Source: Hormiphora californensis (lineage: Eukaryota; Ctenophora; Tentaculata; Cydippida; Pleurobrachiidae). From it: a stretch of DNA of 64,000 nucleotides. The first letter of the stretch is position 1; every line of letters begins with the position of its first letter. The position numbers were made by a program, and so were the translations under genes. The notes under the pieces were generated by a model, which did no database searches, had not been told where the DNA came from, and saw nothing but the letters and a program-made list of their open reading frames with translations. Below, piece by piece: positions 1 through 9,917 of this stretch. The stretch spans positions 88,605 through 152,604 of the forward strand of contig CM035362.1 of assembly GCA_020137815.1 (NCBI GenBank), written 5' to 3'.

Positions 1-39
1 TCCACGAGAAAAATGGAAGCGTCCAAATCTAATACCCCA

Positions 40-395
40 AATTTGTCTCAAATGTGTCCTCAACGTGTCCACAATGTGTCCTCAACGTGTCCTCAATGTG
101 TCCTCAGACTGTCCTCAATGTGTCCTCAGACTGTCCTCAATGTGTCCACAATGTGTCCACAATGTGTCCTCAACGTGTCCTCAACCTGTCCTCAATGTGT
201 CCTCAATGTGTCCACGATTGATGTGCAATCGTTACTCAATGTGTCCTCAATGTGTCCTCAATGTGTCCTCAACCTGTCCTCAACCTGTCCACAACCTGTC
301 CACAATGTGTCCTCAACCTGTCCTCAACATGTCCACAACCTGTCCTCAATGTGTCCACAATGTGTCCGTAATGTGTCCTCAAACGTTCCGTAGGC
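40..395. repeat. 12-bp minisatellite (TGTCC-rich)
   Basis: Roughly 29 head-to-tail copies of a 12-bp unit of the form cctcaatgtgtc, with variants ccacaa and cctcaac. Because 12 is a multiple of three, two overlapping frames stay open across it; both are Cys/Pro/Gln/Val-rich and show no recognisable domain, so I do not call a gene. Confidence 0.9.
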
Positions 396-876
396 AGTAT
401 GTCATACTACCGAAATTTGCACTGTGAGTGTGCTTCCGAAGGAGCGTGCAAATATAGAGGTTGCGGGATATAATTAAGAAAAGTGTTCTCGCAGTGTTTT
501 TACACACAAACACACAAAATATGACTGACAAGGTACTACACAACACATTTCACACTCACTCTTCCTCTTTCTCTAATTATCCCCTTATCACGTTTTGTTG
601 GTTGCTATTTCCAAGAATTCCAATATCCCTCTCTTGTATCTCTCTCTTTATCTCTCTCTTCATTCCATTGTTAAAGAGTGTCAAAACTATTGTGTGTAAG
701 AGTTGCAGTAACAGTGCAACCCTCCAGAAGAATAAGATCAGAACGTGCGCACACTAGGTGTTGATGATCATAATGTTCCGCACACTGCAGTTTTTTGCAG
801 ATGATGATGATCAAAACCATGAGCACACTTCATCTTTTTAACTGATTATGATCATCACGATCAGTATGCTTATAGC
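396..876. other. no gene or repeat recognised
   Basis: AT-rich sequence with short pyrimidine runs near 580-660. Nothing here resembles a coding exon with splice sites. Confidence 0.6.
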
Positions 877-918
877 CTAACTTATTTACTGGTACATCTC
901 TCGAGGTGTCCTTTATCC

Positions 919-1124
919 GGTGAGCGGACTCTAGTGCTAAAATCACGAAAAGCGAACTCGAGATTTCGGCCGGAAACGAGAGTTTGCTGTTCCTCTATAC
1001 TCGTTTAGAAGTGGTAGGGCTGTTATTTGGGTTCGAGATTAGGGTTAGTGTAATGGTTAGAGTTAGATATAGAGTCCTCCTTGGGTTTAGATATAGAGTC
1101 CGTTAGCACTAGAGTCCGCCCACC
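919..1124. mobile_element. GGTGNGCGGACTC MITE, copy A (Mutator-like?)
   Basis: Terminal inverted repeats read GGTGAGCGGACTCTAGTGCT on the left and the complement of GGTGGGCGGACTCTAGTGCT on the right. A 9-bp target duplication cctttatcc flanks it (910-918 and 1125-1133). Internal words include tatagagtcc. A 9-bp duplication with TIRs beginning GG suits Mutator-like elements; this assignment is inference. Further copies lie at 7050, 9396 and 39228. Confidence 0.8.
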
Positions 1125-1252
1125 CCTTTATCCATACTGAGTCAATTTCACCGTTTTTGAAATTTTTGGCTAATTCGGTCACAGTTGTCCCAATTCACCA
1201 AAATTTTTAAGAACGGTGAAATTGACTCGGTATGGATAAAGGACACCTCGAG

Positions 1253-2915
1253 GGCAATTTCTGATTTGCCGCATACGGCGTCGCAACGCCGTCTAGACGG
1301 CGTCTAGACGGTATACCGTCTGGACGGGTTTCGGTGAAATCAGCTAAAAACGGTACCGAAATTGCTTGAGACGGGTTATAGACGGTATCAGACGGTCTCT
1401 AGACGGGTTATAGACGGTATCAGACGGTGTTGCGACGGTATCAGACGGTCTCTAGACGGTGTCTAGACGGTACCGTCCCGGCGTCTGGACGGCGTCTGGA
1501 CGGTGTCTAGACGGTATCCGTCCGAAGTTGAGACGGCACGTCTGAAAATTGTACCAGACGTTGAGACGGACTTTTAGAACTCCGTCTATCAGTGCTGCTT
1601 GCAGTCAAAATACGGTAACGCAAAATACAGTAAGGAGCCGCGCACGGTGCATAACGCGCAGCAAAAAGTTCATGTGTCAGCACGTACTAGCGCCCTGATT
1701 GGTCACGGTTGCGCGTCGTCTTACTGTATCTTCGTTTTCCATTACCGTTTTCCCACTACAAGCGACCGTGTATATTTCAGACGGAGTTTTAAAAGTACGT
1801 CTCAACGCAGTCTAAAGGAAAATCGATGAAAGTACCGTCTAGACAACGTCTCAACTGAAACCGGTCAACATACCGTCTAAACAACGTCTAGACAACGTCT
1901 AAACAGAATCTCGCGATTCAGTTTCAAATACCGTCTAGACAAGTTCTCCAGCAATTTCGATAAGAATACCTTCTAAACAACGTCTAGACAACGTCTCAAA
2001 TAATGATGTCTAGACTCGACCGTTTTCGAAGACCATTCTGGATTACCCATGCCAGTTGGAATTAGTGGTAGATGTGTGCCTATTGAATGAAAATTACACA
2101 TGTGTTTAACCAGCACAGTCGTACCGCGATGCTCGGGGACGGGAAAGGGGTTATCCTCCCGGTAATTTTCGTACCCAACTTCTTACATTCAACCAAACTG
2201 TTTTGGTATCTCCACATTCACTCTTACATCCAGCTATCGCGTTGTAATACAACTGTGAGATACTGTCTATGGCTGATACTATCAGTGATAGATAGTGTCG
2301 GTTATGAGATGTTGTTTAGACGGTATCTGTATCGGATTCGCTTAAGACGTTGTCTAGACGTTGTTTAGACGGTATTCGTATCGAAATTGCTGGAGAAGTT
2401 GTCTAGACGGTATTTGAAACTGAATCGCGAGATTCTGTTTAGACGTTGTCTAGACGTTGTTTAGACGGTATGTTGACCGGTTTCAGTTGAGACGTTGTCT
2501 AGACGGTACTTTCATCGATTTTCCTTTAGACTGCGTTGAGACGTACTTTTAAAACTCCGTCTGAAATACAGACGGAGTTCTAAAAGTCCGTCTCAACGTC
2601 TGGTACAATTTTCAGACGTGCCGTCTCAACTTCGGACGGATACCGTCTAGACACCGTCCAGACGCCGTCCAGACGCCGGGACGGTACCGTCTAGACACCG
2701 TCTAGAGACCGTCTGATACCGTCGCAACACCGTCTGATACCGTCTATAACCCGTCTAGAGACCGTCTGATACCGTCTATAACCCGTCTCAAGCAATTTCG
2801 GTACCGTTTTTAGCTGATTTCACCGAAACCCGTCCAGACGGTATACCGTCTAGACACCGTCTAGACGGCGTTGCGACGCCGTCTAGACGCCGTATGCGGC
2901 AAATCAGAAATTGCC
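1253..2915. mobile_element. giant foldback element 1 (TCTAGACGG words)
   Basis: A 1,663-bp near-palindrome. It begins GGCAATTTCTGATTTGCC and ends with the complement. The arms (about 1253-2035 and 2320-2915) are mosaics of a word like gtctagacggt and pair over most of their length; a unique centre of about 280 bp lies between them. A perfect 9-bp target duplication cacctcgag flanks it (1244-1252 and 2916-2924). The left arm is interrupted by a 180-bp MITE (1590-1770), and the right arm shows the uninterrupted version. No transposase frame is present, so it is non-autonomous. Confidence 0.85.
1590..1770. mobile_element. CAGTGCTGCTTG MITE (Tc1/mariner-like?), copy inside foldback 1
   Basis: The ends are CAGTGCTGCTTGCAGT and the complement of CACGGTCGCTTGTAGT. 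The copy interrupts one arm of the surrounding palindrome, and the opposite arm near 2565 retains the empty site. Related copies lie at 7325, 12331, 13944, 14138 and about 14333. Flanking TA is consistent with a Tc1/mariner-type origin. Confidence 0.75.
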
Positions 2916-2947
2916 CACCTCGAGAGATGTACCAGTAAATAAGTTAG

Positions 2948-3467
2948 CCACTTACAAATGATTTCTCAGCCGAAAATTGGTTTTCGCGAAACTTCGAACT
3001 TCGAACTTCAGTGTGTGTCGCGAGGTTGAGAGTTGAACGAGCGCGCCCAACTTCAGTGTGTCTCGCCCCTATTGCAGCATCACATATATCGGAACAACAG
3101 GTAGAGCAATGGACCCAACTCATTTTGATTGATAATTCTTATCATTTTATCAGATCAGATGTTGAACGCTCATAGCACAACGGTACTGCACAGTCGACAG
3201 TGTAGCTACAGGAGTTATAAAGATCTTGAGAGGGAGTATTTATCTGTTGTATGCAATGTAAAAGATCAAGAGGAGGATGAAGCGGTAGTTGATACACAGG
3301 CAGAGGTAGGTACCCATCTCAGTATCTGGCGGCACCGCAGTGTGCGGACCATTTTGATGCATGGTCATCATCCAGCCGGCTCTGGGGCTAACTTTATGAT
3401 CAACAACTAGTGTGCGTTCTGGTGACCTGTAGTCATGTGATATGTACCACGTGATATGATTATGTAC
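2948..3467. other. no gene recognised
   Basis: Short direct repeats (cgaacttcgaactt; cttcagtgtgtgtcgc and cttcagtgtgtctcgc) occur near 2995-3070. One open frame (3129-3410) has no recognisable domain or splice context. Confidence 0.5.
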
Positions 3468-3503
3468 CTCTGAGAGGCTGTGATATGCGACAGCCTCTCA
3501 GAG
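3468..3503. repeat. hairpin
   Basis: ctctgagaggctgt is followed eight bases later by its exact complement acagcctctcagag, giving a 14-bp stem. Confidence 0.85.
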
Positions 3504-3536
3504 CGTGCGACTCGCAAGGGGGAGAGATCATCATGT

Positions 3537-3813
3537 CAACAGGAAGTGGGTCAAAATTGACACTGAAGTCAAACCTATAATCTGGCTTCCGAGAGTTTCT
3601 GCACTACGCCCATGCGATTTAGAAGATATTGGGAGATATGTTGATGCAATTAGCATCAGCTATTAATGCGGGGTATTTTCCATTACTCACAAGAGTTCAA
3701 CCTATCTTCTGATACCCTCAGATTCATTCTACACCGTCTGAGAGTGGTGCAAAAGGCTCGGAAGCCAGATTATAGATTTGACTTCAGTGTCAATTTTGAC
3801 CCACTTCCTGTTG
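3537..3813. mobile_element. inverted-repeat element with about 57-bp arms
   Basis: The arm 3537-3593 (caacaggaagtgggtc to ggcttccgag) is matched in reverse complement by 3757-3813 with one or two differences, around a 163-bp centre. It looks like a MITE or foldback element. I cannot define a target duplication. Confidence 0.75.
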
Positions 3814-4020
3814 AAAGAAAAACTTCTCGGGTATTTTCCAGTATATTAGGATCAATTTTTAGTCTTTTGCGACAAACCGGATGCAAATCGGTCCAGTGGA
3901 TCGCGTGTAACATCCCTTGAAAGACACGACCCTTTTTTAGGGGGCGGAGCCGACAACTAAAGTACTCCCCAAACTACTATGTCCCTCACTCGGGTTTTGT
4001 GAAATTTCCCACGGTCATAA

Positions 4021-4127
4021 TTCCACTCCCTGATGAGATAAAGATTTGAAATTTGTTTTGTAGGAAGAACTCGACATGATCTCCTCACAAAACAAATTTC
4101 AAGTCTCTATCTCATCAGGGGGTGGAG
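4021..4127. repeat. palindromic repeat, ctgatgagata family
   Basis: Two half-elements face each other: ctgatgagataaagattt with gaaatttgttttg, and the inverse caaaacaaatttc with tctatctcatcag. Relatives occur at 10390-10435, 12750-12790 and 19390-19513, so this is a dispersed family. Confidence 0.7.
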
Positions 4128-4181
4128 CTATGGCTGTCTAAAATCCGGTCGCGCGCAGCAAGGGACATAATTGGGAGGACC

Positions 4182-5721
4182 GGCAATTTTGCATTTGCGG
4201 GCATCGCACTATAGACGCAATACCCACGTACTATAAACGCATTATAAACGCATTATAGACGCATTATAGACACACGAAATATAGACGCAATTTTGTAAGC
4301 AGCACTATAGACGCAATATAGACGCATTATAACAGCAATTTAAACGCATTTTTATAAACGCGACGCAGTATAGCCGCATTATAGGCGCACTACCCACCCC
4401 AAAATCACCTTATAGACGCACTATAGACGCATTATAGACTGACTATAGCAGCACCATAAACGCTACATAGACCCATATAGACGCATGATAGAAGCATTAT
4501 AGACGCAAATTGCTTTTTATAGACGCCGCGTCTATAAAAAACGTGCTTTTTTAAGAAGCACTATAGACGTACTCAGACGCAAGCTGCCATATGTGAGGCG
4601 CAGTTGGGCGAACTATAAACGAATTTTTGTCGCATATAAAAGGAAGCAGTATAGACGCATTATAGACGCATTATAGCCGTATGTGTGCGAAATCGATAAA
4701 GACGCAATATAGACGCAAAATAAAAAGGAGAGGGAGAGAGAGGGAGGGAGGGAGGGAGAGGGAAGGAGAGGGAAAGAGAGGGAGGGACTGAGGGAGGGGT
4801 ACAGGGACAGAAACAGACGGATAAAGACCTGAGACAGAAGGACAGAGTAAGATGGAAAGAGAGTAAGATGGAAAGATAGTTATATAGGGACGGAGTGAGA
4901 CAGAAAAAGAGTGAGACAGAAAAAGACAGAGATGGAAACAATCGGACAGAGACAGACGGACGGACAAACACGCGCTTACTATCTCCCTCTCTGTCTCACT
5001 CTCTCTCTCCACTCTCCACCTTAATCTCTCTCCACCTTACTCTGTCCGTCTGTCTCAGATCTGTGTCCATCTGTCTCTGTCTGATCTGTCTCTATATCCC
5101 TGATCCCTCTTTCCCTCTCGATCTCATTCCCTCTCCCTCCCTCCCTCCCTCCCTCCCTCCCTCCCTCTAGTCTCTCCCCCTCTCCTTCTTGTTAATTGCG
5201 TCTATATTGCGTCTTTATCGATTTCGCGCACATGCGTCTATAATGCGTCTATACTGCTTCCTTTTATATGCGACAAAAATGCGTTTATAGTTCGCCCAAC
5301 TGCGCCTCACATATGGCAGCTTGCGTCTGAGTACGTCTATAGTGCTTCTTAAAAAAGCACGTTTTTTATAGACGCGGCGTCTATAAAAAGCAATTTGCGT
5401 CTATAATGCTTCTATCATGCGTCTATATGGGTCTATGTAGCGTTTATGGTGCTGCTATAGTCAGTCTATAATGCGTCTATAGTGCGTCTATAAGGTGATT
5501 TGGGGGTGGGTAGTGCTCCTATAATGCGGCTATACTGCGTCGCGTCTATAAAAATGCGTTTATATTGCTAATATAATGCGTCTATATTGCTTCTATAGTG
5601 CTGCTTACGAAATTGCGTCTATATTGCGTGTGTCTATAATGCGTCTATAATGCGTTTATAATGCGTCTATAGTACGTGGGTACTGCGTCTATAGTGCGAT
5701 GCCCGCAAATGCAAAATTGCC
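4182..5721. mobile_element. giant foldback element 2 (TATAGACGCA words)
   Basis: A 1,540-bp near-palindrome beginning GGCAATTTTGCATTTGCGGG and ending with its complement. The arms (4182-4720 and 5190-5721) are tandem mosaics of a 10-11 bp word, tatagacgca. The centre runs from purine-rich (4725-4900) to pyrimidine-rich (4980-5185). A perfect 9-bp target duplication gggaggacc flanks it (4173-4181 and 5722-5730). It shares the terminal GGCAATTT and duplication length with foldback element 1. It has no coding capacity. Confidence 0.88.
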
Positions 5722-5740
5722 GGGAGGACCTATGGTCTAT

Positions 5741-6360
5741 CGTCCTGAAAGGGTTAAAGACGTATTATATTACCGACAGACGTACTAAAGACGTAGTATA
5801 GACGCATCATAAACATATGAAGCAAAAGAATTTGGTGAGACGTATTATAGACACATTTTCAAAAAGTTTCGTTGGGATGGCGTCTTTGAAACGTCTTAAA
5901 TTGCCGATAGTGCGTCTTGCTGTCAGGCCAATGCTCTGACCACAGTTCTCGCGCGCTTATTTGAGAGAAGCGAGAATGGGTCAGGCCAATGCTCTGACAG
6001 GCGTCTTGCAAGATCTCGGGCAATGAGGTTTTGTTGGAACTTAGCGTCTATAAGTACGTCTATAGTACGTCTGATACGTCTTTACTACGTCTAGTGCGTC
6101 TATTATAGTACGTCTATAATACGTTTTTGTGGTCGTTAAGGCGTCTACTACGTCTACTACGTCTATATACTTGGCTCCGTTGCAACCTATTCTCGCCTAT
6201 GTGAGATCGATCTCACTAAGGCATCAATGTGGCCAACGTCTATACCCACTACGTCTTTAGTTAGTTAGTACGACTTGCGTAAGTCTGTCGGAAATACGTC
6301 TGTCGGTTAAACTTCTATAATACGTCTATAATACGTCGCTATACTACGTCTATACTCCGA
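5741..6360. mobile_element. third foldback-like array of ACGTCTATA words
   Basis: Words gacgtattata and acgtctataatacgtc face each other across the interval (for example ccgacagacgtact near 5773 against tctgtcggaaatacg near 6284). The ends are not clean. A short MITE interrupts it at 5920-6000. It resembles the other two foldback elements in being built from tagacg words. Confidence 0.55.
5920..6000. mobile_element. 81-bp MITE with 8-bp target duplication
   Basis: Begins CTGTCAGGCCAATGCTCTGA and ends TCAGGCCAATGCTCTGACAG. An 8-bp duplication gcgtcttg flanks it (5912-5919 and 6001-6008). The second copy is at 6612-6681. An 8-bp duplication suggests hAT-type mobilisation (inference). Confidence 0.8.
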
Positions 6361-6611
6361 CTCCCGCATTATTCCAGGACCTATTGGCATGCGGAGGGGC
6401 TGATAATGATTTGTCAATGGCAGGCTCCGTGAAGAGGATTTCAAAACGGCTAAGAAAGATGCTAACAGCAGTGAACCTGGGATCTGATTCAGAACGGTAA
6501 CTACATATTACACCTCTTTCTTGGAATATATACTAATATAATATAATATGTTATATAAGTCTAATGGACTCCATGTCTAAACCAGAAGCGGACTCTATAA
6601 CCCATTAAGCC
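6361..6611. other. no gene recognised
   Basis: AT-rich intergenic sequence between two small repeats, with no supportable exon. Confidence 0.5.
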
Positions 6612-6681
6612 CTGTCAGAGCATTGGCCTGACCCTATTCTCATTTCGCGCGAGAACTGTGGTCAGAGCATTGGCCTGACAG
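6612..6681. mobile_element. 70-bp MITE with 8-bp target duplication
   Basis: Begins CTGTCAGAGCATTGGCCTGA and ends TCAGAGCATTGGCCTGACAG, opposite in orientation to the copy at 5920. A perfect 8-bp target duplication attaagcc lies at 6604-6611 and 6682-6689. Both copies contain cgcgcgagaactgtggtc or its complement internally. Confidence 0.85.
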
Positions 6682-6689
6682 ATTAAGCC

Positions 6690-7040
6690 AAAAAACTAAT
6701 TGAAATTAGTTGGCGGGAAAGGTGGCCCACTACACCTTTTGCTGCTGCCGGGTATCACCACGACATCCCTCGGTATCTCAATCTCTAATTTTTCGAGGGT
6801 AATTTATTCCTGTTCGTTCTATCCCTCTCTCTGTCTCTGTCTCTGTCTCTGTATCTGTCTAGTGTCTCTGTCTCGGTCCACTACACGCACCACTCGCGCA
6901 TGGGGCCGTAAGGTCCCATGCGAGAGCAGGGTTAAATCCCCCGAGCCCGGATCATGTTGGATCTGAGGGCCCGGAGGGCCTGCGGAGTAAAGGTAGGTAG
7001 AACAATGTACATAATTGGGTAAGTTGAACAATGTACATAT
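6690..7040. other. part of a dispersed repeat; no gene
   Basis: Starts with aactaattgaaattagttgg, a diverged single end of the inverted-repeat element found complete at 11096-11300. A CTGT-rich microsatellite lies near 6828-6875. No gene is seen. Confidence 0.5.
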
Positions 7041-7284
7041 GGGTTAAAGGGTGGGCGGACTCTAGTGCTAACGGACTCTTTATCTAAATCGAAGGCGGAC
7101 TCTATATCTAAAAACGGACTCTTTATCTACAGTTAGATTTTGAAAAAAGTTTAGATAAAGAGTCCTCCCTGTGTAGACTTTTTAGATAAAGAGTCCGCCC
7201 TGTGTAGAATTTTTAGATATAGAGTCCTCTAGTACATTTTGGCGCCAAATCCTCCAACCCGGACTCTATGTCTAAAATCCTAAC

Positions 7285-7324
7285 CCAACCCAAAACCTAA
7301 CCCTAACACTAACCCTAACCCTAA
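7285..7324. repeat. telomere-like CCCTAA repeat tract
   Basis: Degenerate cctaaccctaacactaaccc run of about 40 bp inside the MITE. The same MITE family carries ttagggtt words elsewhere (1040-1070, 9535), so this is probably element sequence rather than a telomere relic. Confidence 0.6.
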
Positions 7325-7505
7325 CACGGTCGCTTGTAGTGGGAAAACGGTAATGGAAAACTGAGATACAGTAAGACGACGCGCAACCGTGGCCAATCAG
7401 GGCGCTAGTACGTGCTGAACACATGTACTTTTTGCCACGCGTTATGCAACGTGCGCGTCTCCTTACTGTATTTCTATTGCGGTAATATGACTACAAGCAG
7501 CACTG
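7325..7505. mobile_element. CAGTGCTGCTTG MITE, inverted copy
   Basis: Runs from CACGGTCGCTTGTAGTGGG to CTACAAGCAGCACTG. Internal words accaatcagggcgctagt and cttactgtatttc match the other copies. It is nested in the larger MITE at 7050-7813. Confidence 0.78.
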
Positions 7506-7828
7506 TAACCTCGAACCCAAATAACGGCCCTAACACTTCTAAATTAGTATAGGGGTAGAGCAAACTCTCGTTTCCGGCCTAACGGCCGAAATCTCGAGTT
7601 CGCGGCGAAAGGCGGACTCTATATCTAATTTAGATTTATGTAGATATAGAGTCCACTTTGTTTAGACTTTTTAGATAAGGAGTCCGCCCTGTGTAGACTT
7701 TTTAGATATAGAGTCCTCCTAGAGTTTAGACTTATTTGGACTCTTTATCTAAATCTAAATTTAGATATAGAGTCCACTGTAGACTTAGAGTGTAGCACTA
7801 CAGTCCGCACACCGGGTTAAAGTAAGGG

Positions 7829-7830
<2 letters not shown>

Positions 7831-7871
<41 letters not shown>
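7831..7871. repeat. (TC)n microsatellite
   Basis: About 20 uninterrupted TC dinucleotides. Confidence 0.95.
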
Positions 7872-7872
<1 letters not shown>

Positions 7873-8740
7873 GCGCGTATGGCCTTAGCAATTTTGTACT
7901 ATACTGGTTCCTAGGTTGCCTGCCGCGATACGACGGCCCGATATCTTGGCAATGTGGGGCAACATTGCAAACGAACTGAAGGAAATGTTACCTAGTCATA
8001 CATCAACAAGGTACTTCAAGAATTTCCTTTTTAAGTTTGTACTACAAACATAAAAATGAAATACAAATTTATAATGCCAATTACATAATGCAAATATCAT
8101 TGAACCCAGCTCTGTTTTTGTTCCCACTCCCGGCTGTCTGCCAGCCCACCTGATCTGCTCTTTCTGAATCAAAACGGGCCGGTCCTATAACATCATACCA
8201 AGTCTCCCACCCCTTACTCAACCCCCCGGCCCCCCTTTCAGGCAAAACAGCATCTCTTCTGAAGTCTGAACATGTTACGATCCTGCGCCGCCTTCTATTA
8301 GTAGTCCTTGTGTGGTTGACATTGGCAGTGTACGTTCCGATCTGTCTGGCGCTGCAGACCCCATCTGAGCCAGACAGGTTCCGATCTAGGCGACGAATCA
8401 ACCAAACCCATCGTGCCCGGGGGGATGTACCGTCTTAAATGAAGACAAGAATCGTCTCGGACAAGACCAAAAATACAGTGTTTTACAACGTGCAAAAGAT
8501 TAGTGGAAAAAAGAGTACACAATTATCGGTTTTATACCGCTCTACTTTTCTGAAACTGTTTAACATTTCGAATATAATTAATCAATGGTAAAATCAGATA
8601 CTTCGTTTTATTAGGAGAAAGTTCCATAGATCCTAATTTTCTAAAACTAATTATTACCAACGGTTGTAATTATAATGTTCCATGATCTTTAACAAAAGTT
8701 AAACTTTTCCCCTGCCCGGCCCAGGTGAATGCCGAAGGCA
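7872..8740. other. no gene recognised
   Basis: Open frames on the minus strand (8081-8401, 8298-8522) show no domain or convincing splice context. A gtctggcgctgcagacc word near 8342 recurs in altered form near 14610 and 60160, suggesting an old dispersed repeat. Confidence 0.5.
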
Positions 8741-8790
8741 TTCACCCGGATGATCTTTTTAGCACACACGTGCTAAAAATATCATTCAGG
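8728..8790. repeat. two adjacent small hairpins
   Basis: gtgaatgccgaaggcattcac is a near-perfect palindrome, closely followed by tttttagcacacacgtgctaaaaa. Confidence 0.75.
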
Positions 8791-8869
8791 GTTTAGAAAT
8801 CAGCAGATGGTGGAGCTAACTAAAAGTTAGTAGAGGGGTTGTAGCACCGGGAGGTAATGAGTAAACACA

Positions 8870-9255
8870 GGGTCACCACACACCAAAGTTAAAATTAAAA
8901 TTAAAATTTGACGTTTTTGGTCATAACTCTGCCATTTCTTGGCAAAATTGCTTCATTTTGGGCTTGTTGGAAAGAGGGCATCGAGCCCGTTCTAAACAGC
9001 CCAAGAAACTTGAAATCGGCGCAAAGTGTGCGGCGTTACAGTGCAAAATGTGTGCGTTAAAATTTTAACGTGCGCATTATGCGCCTTAACGCCGCGCACT
9101 TTGCGCCGATTTCAAGTTTCTTGGGCTGTTCAGAACGGGCTCGATGCCCTCTTTCCAACAAGCCCAAAATGAAGCAATTTTGCCAAGAAATGGCAGAGTT
9201 ATGACCAAAAACGTCAAATTTTAATTTTAATTTTAACTTTGGTGTGTGGTGACCC
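8870..9255. mobile_element. foldback element with about 180-bp arms
   Basis: Begins gggtcaccacacaccaaag and ends with the complement. The arms match over about 180 bp with very few differences, including gggcatcgagcccgttct against its inverse near 9135, around a short centre near 9050-9075. Such high arm identity suggests recent origin or arm conversion. Confidence 0.85.
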
Positions 9256-9321
9256 ACACACACACACACGCATTGAGCAAGCTCAATGTTTAGCCATTCT
9301 CCGGCTGGGTATAGGGCTGAG

Positions 9322-9822
9322 GTACTGGCAAGATATAGTAGGATCGCTACTGCCCACATGTCAAGTTTATTCGGATATACAAGTTTAAAAGGTTGGGTGA
9401 GCGGACTCTAGTGCTAAAATCACGAAAAGCGAACTCGAGATTTCGGCCGTTAGGCCGGAAACGAGAGTTTGCTGTGCCTCTATACTCGTTTAGAAGTGTT
9501 AGGGCTGTTATTTGGGTTCGAGGTGAGGGGTCAGTGTAAAGGTTAGGGTTAGATATAGAGTCCTCCTTGGGTTTAGATATAGAGTCCGTTAGCACTAGAG
9601 TCCACCCACCCTCTCATATATACTCGGCCATTACTCCCAACCACTAGTAGTGGTTTTCAGTACCTCTTATACTGGTAAATCCGTATAGAAATCCGTATAG
9701 ATCACTCCGTATATCTTGCACTGACCCAGTATTACCACACATTAATTGTGACCCCCAACCTAATAAACTTGACATGTGGGCAGTAGCGATCCTACTATCC
9801 TACTATATATTGCCAGTACCTA
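9322..9822. mobile_element. inverted-repeat element interrupted by a MITE
   Basis: tactggcaagatatagtagg with gatcgctactgcccacatg at 9322-9372 is mirrored by 9755-9822. The interior is interrupted by the MITE at 9396-9610. Confidence 0.7.
9396..9610. mobile_element. GGTGAGCGGACTC MITE, copy B
   Basis: Ends GGTGAGCGGACTCTAGTGCT and the complement of GGTGGGTGGACTCTAGTGCT. The interior is nearly identical to copy A, including tatagagtcctccttggg. I could not find a matching target duplication at this copy. Confidence 0.8.
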
Positions 9823-9842
9823 CTTTCACCTGGAATCACTTT

Positions 9843-9917
9843 GGAAGGCTTGCTATCACGTCATGGTACGGTTGTAGGGCCTACAGCCGTACCATGACGT
9901 GGTAGCAAGTCTTCCAA
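9843..9917. repeat. long hairpin, about 33-bp stem
   Basis: ggaaggcttgctatcacgtc and atggtacggttgt are followed by the inverse of both with about three mismatches, around a central agggcct. Confidence 0.85.

Larger units (their letters stand above)
877..2947. mobile_element. composite inverted-repeat element with two later insertions
   Basis: The outer ends at 877-908 and 2916-2947 are inverted copies (ctaacttatttactgg and its complement). Continuing inward, each side carries gaggtgtcctttatcc followed by a word resembling atactgagtcaatttcacc. Together these define one element with about 64-bp terminal inverted repeats. The left arm is split by a 206-bp MITE (919-1124) and the right arm by a 1.66-kb foldback element (1253-2915). 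Superfamily is not assignable; its own target duplication is unclear. Confidence 0.7.
7050..7813. mobile_element. GGTGGGCGGACTC MITE, copy C, expanded and nested
   Basis: Ends are GGTGGGCGGACTCTAGTGCT and the complement of GGTGTGCGGACTGTAGTGCT. A 9-bp target duplication gggttaaag flanks it (7041-7049 and 7814-7822). The 764-bp interior repeats tatagagtcc and tttagataaagagtcc many times in both orientations. It also contains a CAGTGCTGCTTG-type MITE (7325-7505) and a telomere-like run. Confidence 0.82.

Noticed and set aside
13-427. Cys/Pro/Gln repeat proteins in two frames
   Set aside because: 12-bp minisatellite keeps any frame open; no start context, domain or splice support.
3129-3410. 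93-residue plus-strand frame
   Set aside because: No domain, no splice context and surrounded by repeats.
7285-7324. Telomere or ancient chromosome fusion point
   Set aside because: The CCCTAA run is short, degenerate and part of a MITE whose other copies carry similar TTAGGG words.
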